Assembly (NCBI GenBank): GCA_963585895.1
Contig: CAUZXS010005812.1
Coordinates: forward strand, 1-64,000
Origin: Sepioteuthis lessoniana
Lineage: Eukaryota; Mollusca; Cephalopoda; Myopsida; Loliginidae
Reading direction: 5' to 3'
Length of the DNA stretch: 64,000 nucleotides
Made by a program: the position numbers and the translations under genes. The notes under the pieces were generated by a model. The model worked only from the letters and a program-made list of their open reading frames with translations. It had not been told where the DNA came from and searched no databases. Of the stretch, positions 24,216 through 37,115 are shown piece after piece (the first letter of the stretch is position 1; each line of letters starts with the position of its first letter).

Positions 24216-25961
24216 CAAAATCTTCATTACACAACTAATTATAAGGAACACTCAAATCATATACTCCTATTTCTATAATAAATTCATACAAGATAGGCTA
24301 AAATTCTTTCAATGATCTCTGTTGGGATCGTCCTTATCTCCCGGAGAAACCCACTGAAGCGAATTTTGCATTTACCTTTCAAATTTTCCTAAATTAAATT
24401 TTGTTTTTCTCACAGTTCGTTAACAAATCTATACGTTTGATCCCTCTCATCAATGGAGTCAAAATATATCCATTACTTTCGACGTTGTTTTAAGTTCCTT
24501 TTACACGCGATGCCCATTAACGCGTTTTGACATTTGTTTCCACATTTATTTAACTAAGTTTCTAGTCCTGTCTTTCTCATTAGCTTCTAAAATTCGGGTT
24601 TTCCATACTTATCACCATATTTAGCTTCCAATAAATCACGTTATTCATTCAACTTTACTTGTTTTTGTATTCTTTCTACGCCACTTTCAATTTTTTAAAG
24701 GATTGGTTATCTCATCTCTCGACACACGGGGATTTGCTATTTTCTTCTATTTTGTTTATGATGGCTTTTATAAAATTGCTTCTTATAGCATTATTCTGAG
24801 CCGTTAATTAATAATGATTCAATTTCTCTCTTTGGATATCTTCTTCAAAACCTAGTCCAAGTTAGATCCTATACAATTTCTACTATTCGTTTCTTGAAAT
24901 GTCTCTACAGTTGATTTTCTTTCGAATTTTTGTTTTCTGCTTTTTTATAAGTTTTCTGCTTCTAGTTCTCTTGCAACTTTTGACTGTTATAATTAGATTC
25001 CCAACATTTTAACGTGTGTAGTTAGTTTCCAAGTTTCTTGATATTTATTTTGATACAATCTTCAGTGCTATAGAGCCCTCTTCCTTCTTCTATCCTTTTC
25101 ATATTTAATCTATCGACATCAAGTGTCTATTATGTTTAGTTTCAAATATCTTTCTCGTTATTCTGATGTAATCTTTCTCAACTTTTTCTTTCATCTCATT
25201 ACGATAACTGAATTAATATTCCTACATTCTTGTGATTTTACCCGTTGGGGGTTCTAATAATTTCATGGCTGGGTAATTAAATTCCTCTTGTTGTTTCCTT
25301 TTCCTTTATTCATCACTTGCATTTCACATTTCTTGATTTCAAACTCCACTAAGCAACCTCCGAAGCTGATCTTGACCGTTTCTATCAAGTTCTCTAATTA
25401 CTTTATTACTTTTAGCAAAGATTTACAAGTCATTCAAGTAATTTAGTTATTTATTTTTCCCTGTAAATCTATATCATTCGTTAGAACTGTATAAAATATA
25501 GTTGCTCCGTATTATAACTACGTCGAATGAAAGTGGAAAAACTGAGTCTCCTTGTAAGATTCATATTTAGCTCAGGGATTGATTGTCCGCTTGTTGTTAC
25601 TATGTTTCAGTCCTGTGCGTTAGCCATCACATTACTGAGATTTTTTGCTGTAATAAAAGACAGACGAAGAAATTACTCAATTTGAATCTTTATACAAATA
25701 TAAATCAAATGTGGTCCATTTGAGATGGATATTCTTTTAATATATATATATATATATGAAGCTGATCAAGGGGGAAAAACTGTGGAAGATTTCACGACAT
25801 TCTCCAATTTCTCATTGCTGCATTTCTGAATTAAATCTTTTTAGCATTATAACGTCTTCATGCATTCTATTATATTCTAACTTTTGGTTTCATGTCATAA
25901 ACTTTATGTTGTCTACCTATATAAAAGTTTTGTTCTAACTTTTAATTATTTCAGTGTATTT

Positions 25962-26205
25962 TTGGTCTGGTTTCTTTGTTAAATGGCATATCAACCTTCG
26001 TGGGTTATTTAATATCAAAGCCATTTTTGTCGAAGAACAATGGGGTAGTATTTAACCTATAGTTAGGGGAGATTAAGGAGTACATACCTTTCCTGGGTGT
26101 ATTAGTCTGAAAGTGAACATAATAGCGTGACTAGAGTTCGAACTTGCTTACTGCGATGTCCCAGTCAAGCACGTTAGCCACTACACCACGGGAACTCTAC
26201 CTCAA
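25962..26205 (-). mobile_element. tRNA-derived SINE, second group, inside R4-like relic
   Basis: Starts GTCTGGTTTCTTTGTTAAATGG and contains CGTGGGTTATTTAATATC, ACTATTTAACC-like and CATACCTTTCCTGGGTG blocks. The minus-strand head is well kept: CCCGTGGTGTAGTGGCTAAC as A box and AAGTTCGAACTCTAG as B box. Its insertion splits the RT region of the surrounding LINE. Confidence 0.78.
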
Positions 26206-26239
26206 TTTTTATTAAATTGTTGGTTATTTGTTCCTCTGG

Positions 26240-26503
26240 TATCTTTTAGGCCTTGTCGATTCGGCTTAGAAGTCGCCGACTGTATCTCCAGCAGAGAGTT
26301 TAAATCTTCCCCCAAATGTAGTGTCCTGGGTATGACACGAACTACATATTGTGAAGCTCAATTTTTGGAGATCTATGGAATATAGAGTACACCTCCATTG
26401 CCATTAATTCCAGGTTCACTTTGACCCAGTGTGGTAGTACCTGTTAGGGTCTCATCTAGGGAACCCGATTCCCTAACCTTTTGATAGGTTGACATACTGC
26501 TAA

Positions 26504-26535
<32 letters not shown>
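26240..26535 (+). repeat. Rep-A interspersed repeat, copy 4, with (ATCA)n tail
   Basis: Best-preserved short form: GCCGACTGTATCTCCAGCAG, AGTGTCCTGGGTATGACACG, GAGTACACCTCCATTGCCAT, TTCACTTTGACCCAGTGTGG, GTTAGGGTCTCATCTAGGGA, GGTTGACATACTGCTAAAAT, and then about eight units of ATCA. The tandem-unit tail of other copies is absent. Confidence 0.78.
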
Positions 26536-26960
26536 TAGTGTCTTTTCAGCATCCATTCCGCTTCTTAAGAAAGTGTCTTCGGCTTTCAAGCGAATAGTAC
26601 ATATCTGAAATAATTTTCCTGTTATTATTTCCTAGAAGGAAAACTGGCAGATTACAGTCTTGTAATTTCTTGCAGTTGATCTTTTGGGGCTCATTTCTCT
26701 AGATCAGAATAGTTATTCCCTTCGTCAATCATTCGGAGAGCTTTGCTTCAATCAGACATGATTTGCTATTGTGCTAATCGCACATATTCAGCTGTTAACT
26801 TCTTGAACCGCAACTCGTGGATTCCATCCGACCCTGGCGTTTTTCAGTTAGCCATTTTACTTGAGTTCTTAATGTCTAACTTTATTTCAATTTCCTATCC
26901 TTCGATCTTTGGCATTAATAAACGAAGAATAAATTCAAATTTTTACAAACCAATGATCTT

Positions 26961-28335
26961 TTTTTTGCTTTGAACGTGTCAATTATTTCTTTATTTAGAG
27001 AGTTTTGAATAACGAAAAATAGATTTATTGGAATTTTGTTTTTTACCTTTTCGAGGGATTATTTTGTTTACAATCCTCATTTTGTCGTTTCAATCGTTGT
27101 AATTTATTTCTTGAGTTTTAAGAAACAGGAAAAACTAGTTTCACCATTGTGTGAAGAAAACAGAAATACCGGTTCTACCATGGCTATTTATCCTTAAAAA
27201 GTTGTAGGATTTCCCCACGTCTCCCTTTCTCTCTCTCTGGAGATAACAATTTGATTGAAGTCTAGTGCCGAATTTATGACAGTTACCTTCCCAAGTAATT
27301 ATGACAGTTATATTTTGACCATTTCGCTGTTTAATCTTCCTCAGATTACGTCAAATATCTGGAAAAAAAATCCCTAAAACTTCCGCTTCTGTCTGGAGCT
27401 GTAAGTGTGGTTGTGAATGGAACATGAAAAGTGAGATATTCCTTTTACATCTTATTCTCCAAGTCAAATAGAATACTCTTTCCCCCACTTTCCTCGATCA
27501 AGTGAGATATTCTCAAACTTCAAAGCTTACTTTGTTTCTGGGCCTAATTTTGCTGATAAAAACACATTTTTGCGGTTATAAATTAGGGGTTGTTTATTTC
27601 ACAAGTCGTTTATTATTCGAGTATATACGGTGATAAGTACAACTATCAGGACCCGTGGAAATTCTGAGGTACGAAAAAAAAAAGAAAAAAGCAAACAAAC
27701 AAAATAAAACAAGAGGAGCAATTGAAGCAAGAAAGAATGACTGGTAATTATATTACTTATAAATCCTATCGTCGCCTTTACAGTAAATAATACAAAAATA
27801 TACAATAACATCCTCAGATCCACGGAGTTCATTAGATTTGCAGGAAAACAAGATGCAATTTATGATTTACGTTTACTATGCTACTTAGTGAGGATAAAGG
27901 AAGTTTGCACTCATCAATTTCATCACAGTTGAACACAATGCTTGATCACACACAAATCATCGCTTCTTGCTTAAATAGCAATTCGTGGTTATTTTCATCC
28001 CGAAAATTTTCAAGGATCCGGCGAGTAGTAATTAAACTACTTCAAAAATATTTCAATATACCGTTTTCCTACACCCCCACTAAAAAAAAGTCTTCTTAAT
28101 AAATAACTTTATATAAAGCATCTGCATTGACGATCACATCTAGGAAAATTATAATCTCTTATTAATGAATATTAAAGAAAAAATATAATCCTACTAATCT
28201 CCGGCTACTTAATTAATTATGAACATCAAGTTCTACCCAGTTACAAAATGATTTTGCCTGCTTTCAAAGACACAACTTATTCTTGATTATTTGATCTGCT
28301 TTTCTTTTTGATTTTTTCTTTCTTTCTTTTTTTTT
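26961..28335. other. Stretch with no recognisable gene
   Basis: AT-rich sequence with small open frames (27599-27832 minus, 27878-28099 plus) that show no recognisable domain. No repeat structure could be confirmed. Confidence 0.5.
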
Positions 28336-28336
28336 T

Positions 28337-28338
<2 letters not shown>

Positions 28339-28415
<77 letters not shown>
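28339..28415. repeat. (TA)n(GA)n microsatellite
   Basis: About 25 TA units followed directly by about 13 GA units. Confidence 0.95.
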
Positions 28416-28419
<4 letters not shown>

Positions 28420-28599
28420 GACAAAGATAGAGAGAAGTGTTCGGCAATCGTCAAAAAATGTATTATTCATAACGACTGTCCACCCTTAGGTATTTTGATA
28501 TCATTGCGTTATTTTTGCTAAAATAATTTTAGCTGAACCTTTTTATTTACTGATTTTCAACTACCGATTCGCTACCATACGATACACTTCTATTTTGAT

Positions 28600-28955
28600 A
28601 TGACATCGCTCTGTCGGCGGGCTTTACAATACGCTGATTGTATCTACTTGTAGAAAGATAAGATCCTTCCAAAAAAGGTGTCCTTTGTATGATATCAGAC
28701 TTCATCTGAATTCCTGGAGCTCTGGTGAGTGTGAGGTACCTTTTTATTGCCATTACTTGCAGGACCCAGCAGTTGTTTAAACAGATCTGTTTGCAAATTA
28801 TTTCTATTAGATAAGCATATTCATATAAACGAGTGAAAAAACTTAAGAAACTGCACAAAACAGTAAATAAAAAACGTACAATGTACGCAATTGCCTAAAC
28901 TCTACACATGAAATAACACCAGACAAGTTTACACGCCGTTAAAATCAATCAGTCA
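28600..28955 (+). repeat. Rep-A interspersed repeat, copy 5
   Basis: CTCTGTCGGCGGGCTTTACA, CTGATTGTATCTACTTGTAG, AAAAAAGGTGTCCTTTGTAT, TGGAGCTCTGGTGAGTGTGA and TTTATTGCCATTACTTGCAG follow the family order; the end ACGCCGTTAAAATCAATCAG matches the ATCA tail. Confidence 0.7.
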
Positions 28956-29669
28956 ATCTGATATGACATTTGAAGTCAGAAAAATTTATCCAAGAAAAAA
29001 ATTTGACGTGGCAAAATGTTTTTTAATTTTACTTCAATTTCTGTTTTCTTTTTCACTCAAATCAAGAGGTCTAATTACTACATGTTTCAAGGAAGATAGC
29101 GACTTATGCCCCCCACCACTTAAAAAAGCTGAAATCTATTTTGTGGTTGACCTTCAAATTAAAGCACTGGGTAAATTCGTCTTCGATCGGTCAAGTTGGC
29201 TCGAGATAGACTTGATATTAAATCGTGGAACATTATTTTGATCGATTTTATGATTGGTCCTACCAACACTTTTTTTCAGTTGACTTTTAGATCGAAAAGC
29301 AAGCCAAGGCTTTTATGGTCTAAATTTCTCAAACACACCGAATGCAAATGGCTGATTTTAAACTGCAGTGGTCAGTTGGAAAAAAAATTAGATTTTGGAT
29401 CACCTGCGAGAAGAAAATACCCGCAAAATTATCTTTCAAAATTAAAGGTTAACAAAAATTACTAAAAAGCTTTAATCAGATAAAATATGTTGAGATTTGC
29501 ATGCATTTATATATATCATATTCAGATAAAAACTTTTGACCAACTGAGAAAACATTAGCCGAAGAAAATGCGTCAATATTTAAAAATAATGTTGTTTGTT
29601 ACTTTTCTTTTTGTTCCACTTTCTTTCTTTTTATACCCTCCCAGAAAAATTAATACAACTCGAATAAAA

Positions 29670-31019
29670 AGCAATGATCAGTTTTATTGAGTGAATCAGA
29701 TGTAATTTTGAACAAACTGCTTAACTCTACTAGACACACACACACACATACACACACACACTCACACAAACACACCTATATATCTATATATACATGTTAA
29801 GATAGCATAGACACAGAATCAAAGCGCTTTTAGTGATGATTTGTTTCTTAGTTTTGCTGATCGTCAAATCAAGACTTGGTCTGATGATCACATAAGCAAG
29901 AAATTGATTGTCATCTATCGCTGCATTCCGTGTCTCTGCAACTTAAATATACCGGTACCTCGGGAAAATATCAATTATTAACGAAGCAATAGAAAAAAAT
30001 GAATGCGAAAATGATCAAAACCGTTTGACCGTGAGAAGAATGATTAACAGTTTATTGTATACAGAGAGAAACAGGCAACAACTCTTATTTATAAAATATA
30101 ATCTGCTTTTTTTCTTTTTCTTTTATTACAAATGTACAAAATATGGGCGTGAAGGAGAAGGTGGAGGGACGGCTAAGCTATACACACATAGGGAGATACA
30201 GAATCTATAGTGAACTGCTTCTTATTCGTTTTGCTTTCATGAGACTTGTAGAGGGACAACTTAAAAAATTTAATCATTTCCGCTTCTACTTAGGTCTTCT
30301 TTCCCGAGACTGGTACCGGGTTAACTCAAAACATCTAATTATCTCAGCTTTTATATCTTTTTCAACTTCAGAGCCTTCACAAGGAACCCCTTCTTCTTTC
30401 CTTTGATATCTTATCTGCTTTTGACCTCAGTGAGCGTGTTTTTACCCATTTCTTCTTTCTAGAGCCTGTTTATTTTTCTTTGGATTATCACGAGGCATTT
30501 AATCATATTAACTTCCTCATTTTAGCGAGTCTCGTACAATTCAAACCTTTCTCTACCTCTCAACCCTGGGGCGTCTGGCTCAAGGCCAGCGCCCTGAGCG
30601 GTATGTCTCTCTGTCGGCTCCTTCGTTCTCATCCGTTCTCACCACGCTTCGAAAATCTTCAGGGATTATATAATTTTCCGGACGCACACGCAATCCTCCT
30701 AATCACACTTCCTTCTGGTATGCCACGCACACAATTAACGTGGCATTTCCACTGTTTTGTTTACCTTAAGACACAGGTGCATATAATTTTTCTCCAGTCA
30801 CGTACTTTACGTGACCTGTCAAAGAAATCTTCCTTCTCTTACAATTCAATAAGTTGGCCTTTAGCATTTGAAAAGATGACTGGAATTAAGATATCAGAAA
30901 AATCACTGAAAACGATTTGCTTAGCTATATTGAGTTAATCAGATGTGACTTGGAACACGCAGCCTAACTCTACAACCTACATAAACAACACACACATGAA
31001 CGTGATCGCACACTTATAC

Positions 31020-31065
<46 letters not shown>

Positions 31066-31290
31066 TACTGTCTCTGTGTGTGCTTGCATCTGGCATTATA
31101 TATATATATATATATATATACATATATGCTTGGATAGCGTCGACACTGAGTTAAAGGGGCAAAGTTACTATTAGTTTATTGCCTGTGTGATGCTCAAAAA
31201 AACTGCCTATCGCCAGTATCATAACTTAGATATTCATACTCTACAATCCTTACTTCTACACTTTATTGTTAGATATAGAAAACTATATAT
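29670..31290. repeat. Pair of diverged direct repeats with CA/TA tracts
   Basis: The block TGAGTGAATCAGATGTAATT (about 29.68 kb) followed by AACTCTAC and a CA-rich tract recurs as TGAGTTAATCAGATGTGACT (about 30.93 kb) followed by the same order of blocks, TA/TG tracts at 31018-31064 and 31096-31120, and a shared ATAGCrTmGACACWGA-like word. They look like two copies of an unnamed element, perhaps bracketing 29.95-30.92 kb. Confidence 0.4.
30480..30938 (+). other. 152-codon open frame of unknown status
   Basis: The longest frame not explained by a repeat family or transposon domain. It lies in a locally GC-richer patch (30.55-30.85 kb) between two direct repeats. The product would have a leucine/serine/phenylalanine-rich composition without a signal peptide, recognisable domain or catalytic motif. 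The ATG has no supporting context. It could be an open stretch within an unidentified transposon or chance. I would not treat it as a gene without transcript evidence. Confidence 0.15.
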
Positions 31291-31301
31291 ATATATATAT
31301 A

Positions 31302-32880
31302 CAGAGACCCGACAATATTTTTCGGACACTTTAGTATTCGACTTTCCGAGTACCATAGAGTGGCGAAATTCCTTCAATAGAATAGCATAAACATATAAAG
31401 ACAATACCTGTAATAAAAATGGAGGAAAATCGATTAGGTAAGGAAAAATATTTAATTTTCATCATTTTTTACAAAACACGGGCGACATTATTTTTCGGAC
31501 ATCGTTGAAAAACTGTTAATAGTCTGTAATATCACCTTTCTTCTCAATAACTTTTATCAATATCTCTTCATAATAATCAAACATATGCACAATAACATCT
31601 CTACGTGTTTCTATTAGTTGGTTTTTGGCTCCTAGTAATCGTTCCCATAGTTGAGCCTCTTTCGTTATTTCAGGTCCATCATAGACAAGTTGCGCAAGCA
31701 TTTCCCAAACATTTTCTATTAAATTTAGATCTGGGCTTCTTGCAGGCTATTCCAAAGTAGTCATATTCACTTTAGCCATTCATTCTTTCGTGAGTTTTGA
31801 CACATGGATGCTGCAATTGTCTTGCTGTAGAATGAACTCATTCCCCATCTCTCTTCTTATCCTTGGTAGGGCTTTCTCGTCCAGCAACTGTTTGTAGCTT
31901 TCGCTGTTCTGTCGTCCTTTCAGCCACTCCAACCATATATTTCCATTAGAAAAGATCATACCCCAAACCATAACTCCTCCTCCTCCCATTTGTCGTTTGT
32001 TCAGTACAACAGGCTCACCCCTTCTCGACCAAGTACACCATCCATCGGGCCCATCAAACTTGAAATGCTTCTCATCAGTAAATATAACCTTCTTAAAGTC
32101 AACATGCTTTGTTAACCACCTTTTAGCACACTCCAGTCTTGTTCTTTGTGTTTCTTTGTTAGTGTAATTTTTTTCTTAGCCTTTGCATACTTCACACCAA
32201 TCATATGCAGCGTTCTTTGTACTTTCGGACGTTTACATCCAATTCACATTTCTCCTTCACTTTTCTTGCTGTAACTTTTTCTTCAGATGTCAAAAGCCGT
32301 GTCACAGTCCTCTTCATTCTCCTTTCAGTCCTCTTGCCAATTGATCTTTTCCGACCTCTCTTCTTTTTCCGCTCGGAGTTTGTCTTCAGCATGTATTCGA
32401 CCGTTGATTTCGACAGCTTCAAATCCATGGCGATCCTTCTGATGCTGAGGCCATCTTCCCGCTTCTTCCGTGCCAAACAAACGACTTCTTTTGAATGCAT
32501 TTACCTCATTAAACTTAATTGTTTTGCCAAGAAATGTCTGGACTATTTATGCTGTTAGATTGTCCTATGTTAACATAGTAGTAGGGGCTCCAGTGCCCCA
32601 GAACAGTGTACAAGCAGAAAATTTGCATACAGCAACATATCCATAAACATAGCTTTTAATAAAATAGGATTTTTTGTCATGTCCGAAAAATAGTGTCGCG
32701 CAAGTTTTCGCAAAAAGCACAAAAAACTAAAATTATCAAAGCCAAACTAAAAAAAATGACTACACTAGTAGTGGATTTTCACTCCTCAACTACGTACTTA
32801 CAATCTCAAAAGTCTTTGGCACTAGTGACCACCTTGAAGTACTTTTTTCAAAGTGTCCGAAAAATATAGTCGGGCCCCTG
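31302..32880 (-). mobile_element. Tc1-type transposon, near complete, with two repeat sites per end
   Basis: Ends CAGAGACCCGACAATATT on the left and, reversed, CAGGGGCCCGACTATATT on the right, both continuing TTTTCGGACACT; a TA dinucleotide flanks each end (31300-31301 and 32881-32882), as expected for Tc1/mariner insertion. A second, related site lies inside each end (31477-31503 and 32679-32704), about 175 bases in on both sides, while the sequence between the sites is not shared between ends. This resembles the IR/DR arrangement of some Tc1-type elements. Element length is 1579 bases. Confidence 0.88.
31516..32500 (-). pseudogene. Tc1-type DDE transposase, one frameshift and two stops
   Basis: Starting at the ATG at 32500, residues 1-100 give a basic helix-turn-helix DNA-binding domain (EVVCLARKKREDGLSIRRIA, LSKSTVEYMLK) with a GRKRS-like basic patch. 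A one-base shift near 32.2 kb is needed to continue with TLHMIGVKYAKAKKK. The DDE catalytic domain follows: FTDEKHF (first D), MVWGMIF, FILQQDNCSIHVS (second D) and PDLNLIENVW (E). Counting through the stops there are 34 residues between the second D and the E, the DD34E spacing of Tc1. Inactivating changes: TGA at 31780-31782 and TAG at 31747-31749, the latter where the family has W before PARSPDL. Total would be about 328 codons, the usual Tc1 size. It would have cut and pasted DNA at TA sites. Confidence 0.9.
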
Positions 32881-32882
32881 TA

Positions 32883-33791
32883 TGTCAAATGAGCCCCAGC
32901 ATAAAGAAAATAGTGCGAAAGCAAGAGAAAAACGAGAAACGATCGCAAAAAGCATAAAATTCAGTTGTTTTTAATCACACATGTCTAAATGATATATATA
33001 TATATATTGTGTGTGTGTCTGTGTGTACGTGCGTGTGTGTGTGTGTATAAAAGACGGAATATATGTCTTTTTTATCCAATACAATAGTTTCAATAAGCTT
33101 CTCAACGACTCTTAAACTTAAATTATTTCTTCCATTCGAAAGAGTTTAAATGTTATTATGTATATGCCAGGAGCCGCACATATGTGAGTCGTTTAGTATG
33201 AACAAAGGTTTGCTGTTTTCGCAAAGAATTACTTCTTTTCATTAGGTAAGTCACCCGGGCAAACAGATAGCTCCGAGCAATTTTTTTGCCGGTATTCAGA
33301 GCGTCTGATTTTTGGAAAATTGTTCAAGACGCTTTATGTTGACAAACTGAAAAGATTATTTCCTTCTCGTTCTAATTATTTACCACCCACTGAAAATGTT
33401 AATTTAAATTCACAAGAAAGTTTTTAATTAGTTCTGTAATTAATGTGAGCGAAAACAAACATTTCAGAAAATTTTACAAGTACTTTCATATAGGATTCAT
33501 ATTGACTGGCCGAGGGCCGGAAACAATAAAGTTTATGAGTTTTATAGCTGAAACCCGAAATAGATGAGTAAAATGGAACTTCCTCTTCATTTTACACTTA
33601 TAATATTTATGTTCTTGTATAATCTGTTAGCAAGAGACATAAATATCCAAATATTGGAATATCTTCTAAGTAATAATGGGCATTTTTTCAATAATTCCTA
33701 CCCCAGGAAGAATTCTCGACACTTAATCCCGCATGCGGGAATGTACACGAATATAATTAGATTTCTATACTGATACAAATATACATCTACT

Positions 33792-33847
<56 letters not shown>

Positions 33848-35715
33848 CACACACACACACACATGTATATATATATATACGCAGATAGTTTGCTGACAGA
33901 AATTAAAGGAAGGAATTTTAAGCTTAGAAAACATTCGATCATACACAATCATATGTTCATAAACTTGGATATAACTTAGTATGAAAATCATCATGAGAGC
34001 ATTATATATATATATATATATATATATATGGATAGGGAATGAAAAAAGCTTATCGTCAATGAAAAATCAATATAGACATTGAAGCAAGTTTATTGACGTA
34101 TCAGTCGATGAAATAATGGCGACAGAAAATCTTTATGAGAAAATGATTTATCCAACGAGGTTTACCAGGCACGTGGCAATAACTGTGAACCACCTCGCAC
34201 AAAGCAGAATTACTGTCAATGTCTTGAGAGAGCAATTTATCCTTTATGTGAAGAAAAGCTTAAATACTCTCTAAAAATAACTGATTGATTGATTAAGATA
34301 GATAGATAGATAGAAAAAGGCTGAGATAGATGGAAAGATAAATAGATAGATCTACTTTGTGCAACAGACATATGAACATTTTTTTAAATGTCACCTGTCT
34401 TACACGAATTAACTAAAGCAAGTGATAATAGAAGCTCCATCTTAATGTTGTAGCTTTTTTTTTTCGAATACGGCCAGTTACGATGATGTCTTAAACTGGT
34501 GCAGAGGTTTGCAGTTAAAAAATTTGTTTTAGGACTGATGAATCAATAATTACAATACAGAGTACATTTTGTGTTCATTTCATATTACATTGGAATGATG
34601 CTTTTCCGTATACAAAATCGATACTGTTATGGTTTGAATATTCTATCCGGAGCAGTATCATTCTGATGTAACATGAAATGAGCACGAAAAGCTCTTTGTG
34701 TAGTAATTACACCAGTCTTAAAAATATTTCAACAGCGAACGTACTCTCAGCACCGATCGAAACTTTGATCGTAGCTGATCGCATACTGTATGAACCAATT
34801 AATGCAGAAATTATTATGAAGATATGGTGATAGAAAAGCATGAAATGATAGATAGATAGATAGATAGATTAAGAGAGAGAGGGAGAGGAGGAAAGAGAGG
34901 AGAAAAAGAAGACAGATGTATAGAACCTGTTTTCGAAATCTTAAGCTCGTATTTTATAATTTTCACAGACGACAAGATCACTACCGTCTCAACCACTACT
35001 GAGAGAAGCAGGCTGAAACACATCGATCGAATGATGTGTGGGTAAATAAGTAGTAATAGATGGTGGGGGAGATATCATTAGTTCATGTATCTATGTCGCT
35101 AAGTCGAAGTGTAAGTAGATTTTCGTGTAGAGATTTTGTGAAAGCGATGAATAATAAGATTACAAAGAGTTGATGTTGTGAAGACAAGAATTAAGTCGTG
35201 TGAGCATGCGCGAATAAGTAAGCTTTTCTTCTTCCGGATGATAAACCACATGAAGGCGTGGAAAGTGCTAAAGGCAGCGATAATATTGAAAGAAAGAAAG
35301 AAAGGGGTATAATAAAGAAATACAGAAAGAAAAAAAGAAAGGGATTAAAAAAAGACATTTTACTAAAACCCAAAAAAAGATTTTTTAAAAAGAAGAGGAA
35401 AAAATAGAGAGACAAAAATGAAATATATTCTATTTCTATCATGTCAGTTCAGTGATGAGTCGTGCTATATCTTTTATTCTTTAAACAGGACCTTCTATTC
35501 GAGAGAAAGTAATCTGACAATTAGCACACACAATGCGAACAAGGTTTCTGCGGAAGAAAATAATGTCACCTCCGATCAATTTAATCCAGTCACGAAATCT
35601 GTGCACTAAGTCTTTGACGTACGTGTATTCAACAACGAAGCGATTCTCTTACGGCAAAGATGCGTGAAGAAATCTTTTGTGTTGTGCACGTTGAAAGGAG
35701 TTATGATAACTTTCA

Positions 35716-35785
<70 letters not shown>

Positions 35786-36920
35786 TGTAAGATTTCTCCG
35801 GTATATTCTGAAACGGGTCAAGGTAAACGTTTCCCTTTAAATACTTTCTCTTCATACAACTGGAAAGATTCATCTTTTAAATTTCCTTTTCTTTTAATCT
35901 TCTCTTGAACGACCATTGGACATTTTCCAATGATTAACAGGTCCTTTTATTCTTGAAATATTTATATTTATTCTTAGTGGTCATTATAGGGAATCAAGTG
36001 ACATTCTCCTCAATATTCTTGCTAACTTCGAGAATGTCTCTATTCGGACTAAGATCAATGATACTTCTGGGGGTTTTTTTTGTATTAATCATTTCGACTA
36101 TTCAAGAACTCTCCAAGTGCATATTTCATAATGATGCAGTTCTTGTTCACAGTCTTTGTATTTATTCAGTTTCTCTCTGTCTTTTATGCTCTGTCTAGTT
36201 TATAGCCATGGCTATTAACATTATTATTTGACATTTCCATTTTTTGGCTGACAAATTTTTTAACCTGATTTCTTTATCAGAATCTGAAAATTTCAAAGTC
36301 AGTTAATTTGATTTCTATTTTCGAATCCATCTGATTAATTTTATTTGTATTTCTAACGTGGAACAAAAGGTGCGTTTGTATTTTTCACTACTGTCACCAC
36401 TGGATTGTTTTTTTGTTTTTTTTTACTTTTGCTTTAATTTATTTTGATGCGTTCAGCAATGATTAATAAGTTCTACTTCAAATGCATCATTTACTGTTTT
36501 GTTAGATACTTCAAAATTGAAAGAGAGGATATTTTGAGAGTTGCTTGATTCAGTAAATATCTGTTAAAAAACCCTAACGAAATATATTTCACCTCATTCA
36601 GTTCCTTTTTCTTTGTCAAGTAACATGTATTTTCATAAGAATGGTTTTCATTTTGGCTTTTCCCAGAAAACTAGCAGTAAATTTCTACCATAAGCGCCTG
36701 GTGCTCTGAATGGCAATGTTAACTTTTCTAAAATCATGAACTGTGGGGTGATATAATTTGATAACAACCGCTATAACGAACAACATTCGGGAAATAAAAA
36801 GAAATATTAAAACTATTGTCTTCAATAAAATTCTATATACTGGAAACATGTATTTACCTCACCTCTCCTCCACGTATAGAATGCAACACAAAATAAATTT
36901 TTTGGTATACCAAATTTGAA
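32883..36920. other. Non-coding stretch with microsatellites
   Basis: Contains a (CT)n(CA)n(TA)n tract at 33793-33880, TA run at 34000-34029, GATA-type repeats near 34.30 and 34.85 kb, an AAAG-rich purine stretch near 35.28-35.42 kb, and a (TA)n(TG)n tract at 35719-35781. No gene or element beyond these was recognised. Confidence 0.6.
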
Positions 36921-36926
36921 TTTTGA

Positions 36927-37115
36927 GTTCTTTTCCTAGACCGGTTGCCATACCAAGGTTATAGAGCTCAGTCTGTCCCACTTGCTATTCAAACAAAGCT
37001 GGTGGGTAGAATAGCTGAAAATATACTTGTCCCGAGGTCATTAACACGATTTGAACTCGAGTTGCCGTGACCATTTCCTACGATAAACATTTAACATTGG
37101 GCGTCTCCAAATATC
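36927..37115 (-). mobile_element. tRNA-derived SINE, first group
   Basis: Plus-strand start TTCTTTTCCTAGACCGGTTG, then CATACCAAGGTTATAGAGCT, a CTTGCTATTC-AAAC block, GATTTGAACTCGAGTTGCCG (reverse B box) and a decayed head ending near TGGGCGTCTCC. Same order as the copy at 37.62 kb. Confidence 0.75.

Larger units (their letters stand above)
24380..26960 (-). pseudogene. R4-like LINE relic with RT motifs
   Basis: Minus strand, from high to low coordinates: PGSDGIHELRFKKLTAEYVRL near 26.8 kb (RT entry motif), QGDSVFPLSFDVV near 25.53 kb (RT motif with QGDS), a degenerate NYLNDL near 25.43 kb where active members have the catalytic xxDD, and TRQNSK-like text with later blocks near 24.7-24.8 kb. 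The reading frame is broken many times. Two younger insertions lie inside it: a SINE at 25.96-26.2 kb and a Rep-A copy at 26.24-26.53 kb. It is the longest R4-like copy in the window. Boundaries are approximate. Confidence 0.6.

Noticed and set aside
30945-31154. Plus-strand frame near 31 kb
   Set aside because: Covers TA and TG microsatellites only.
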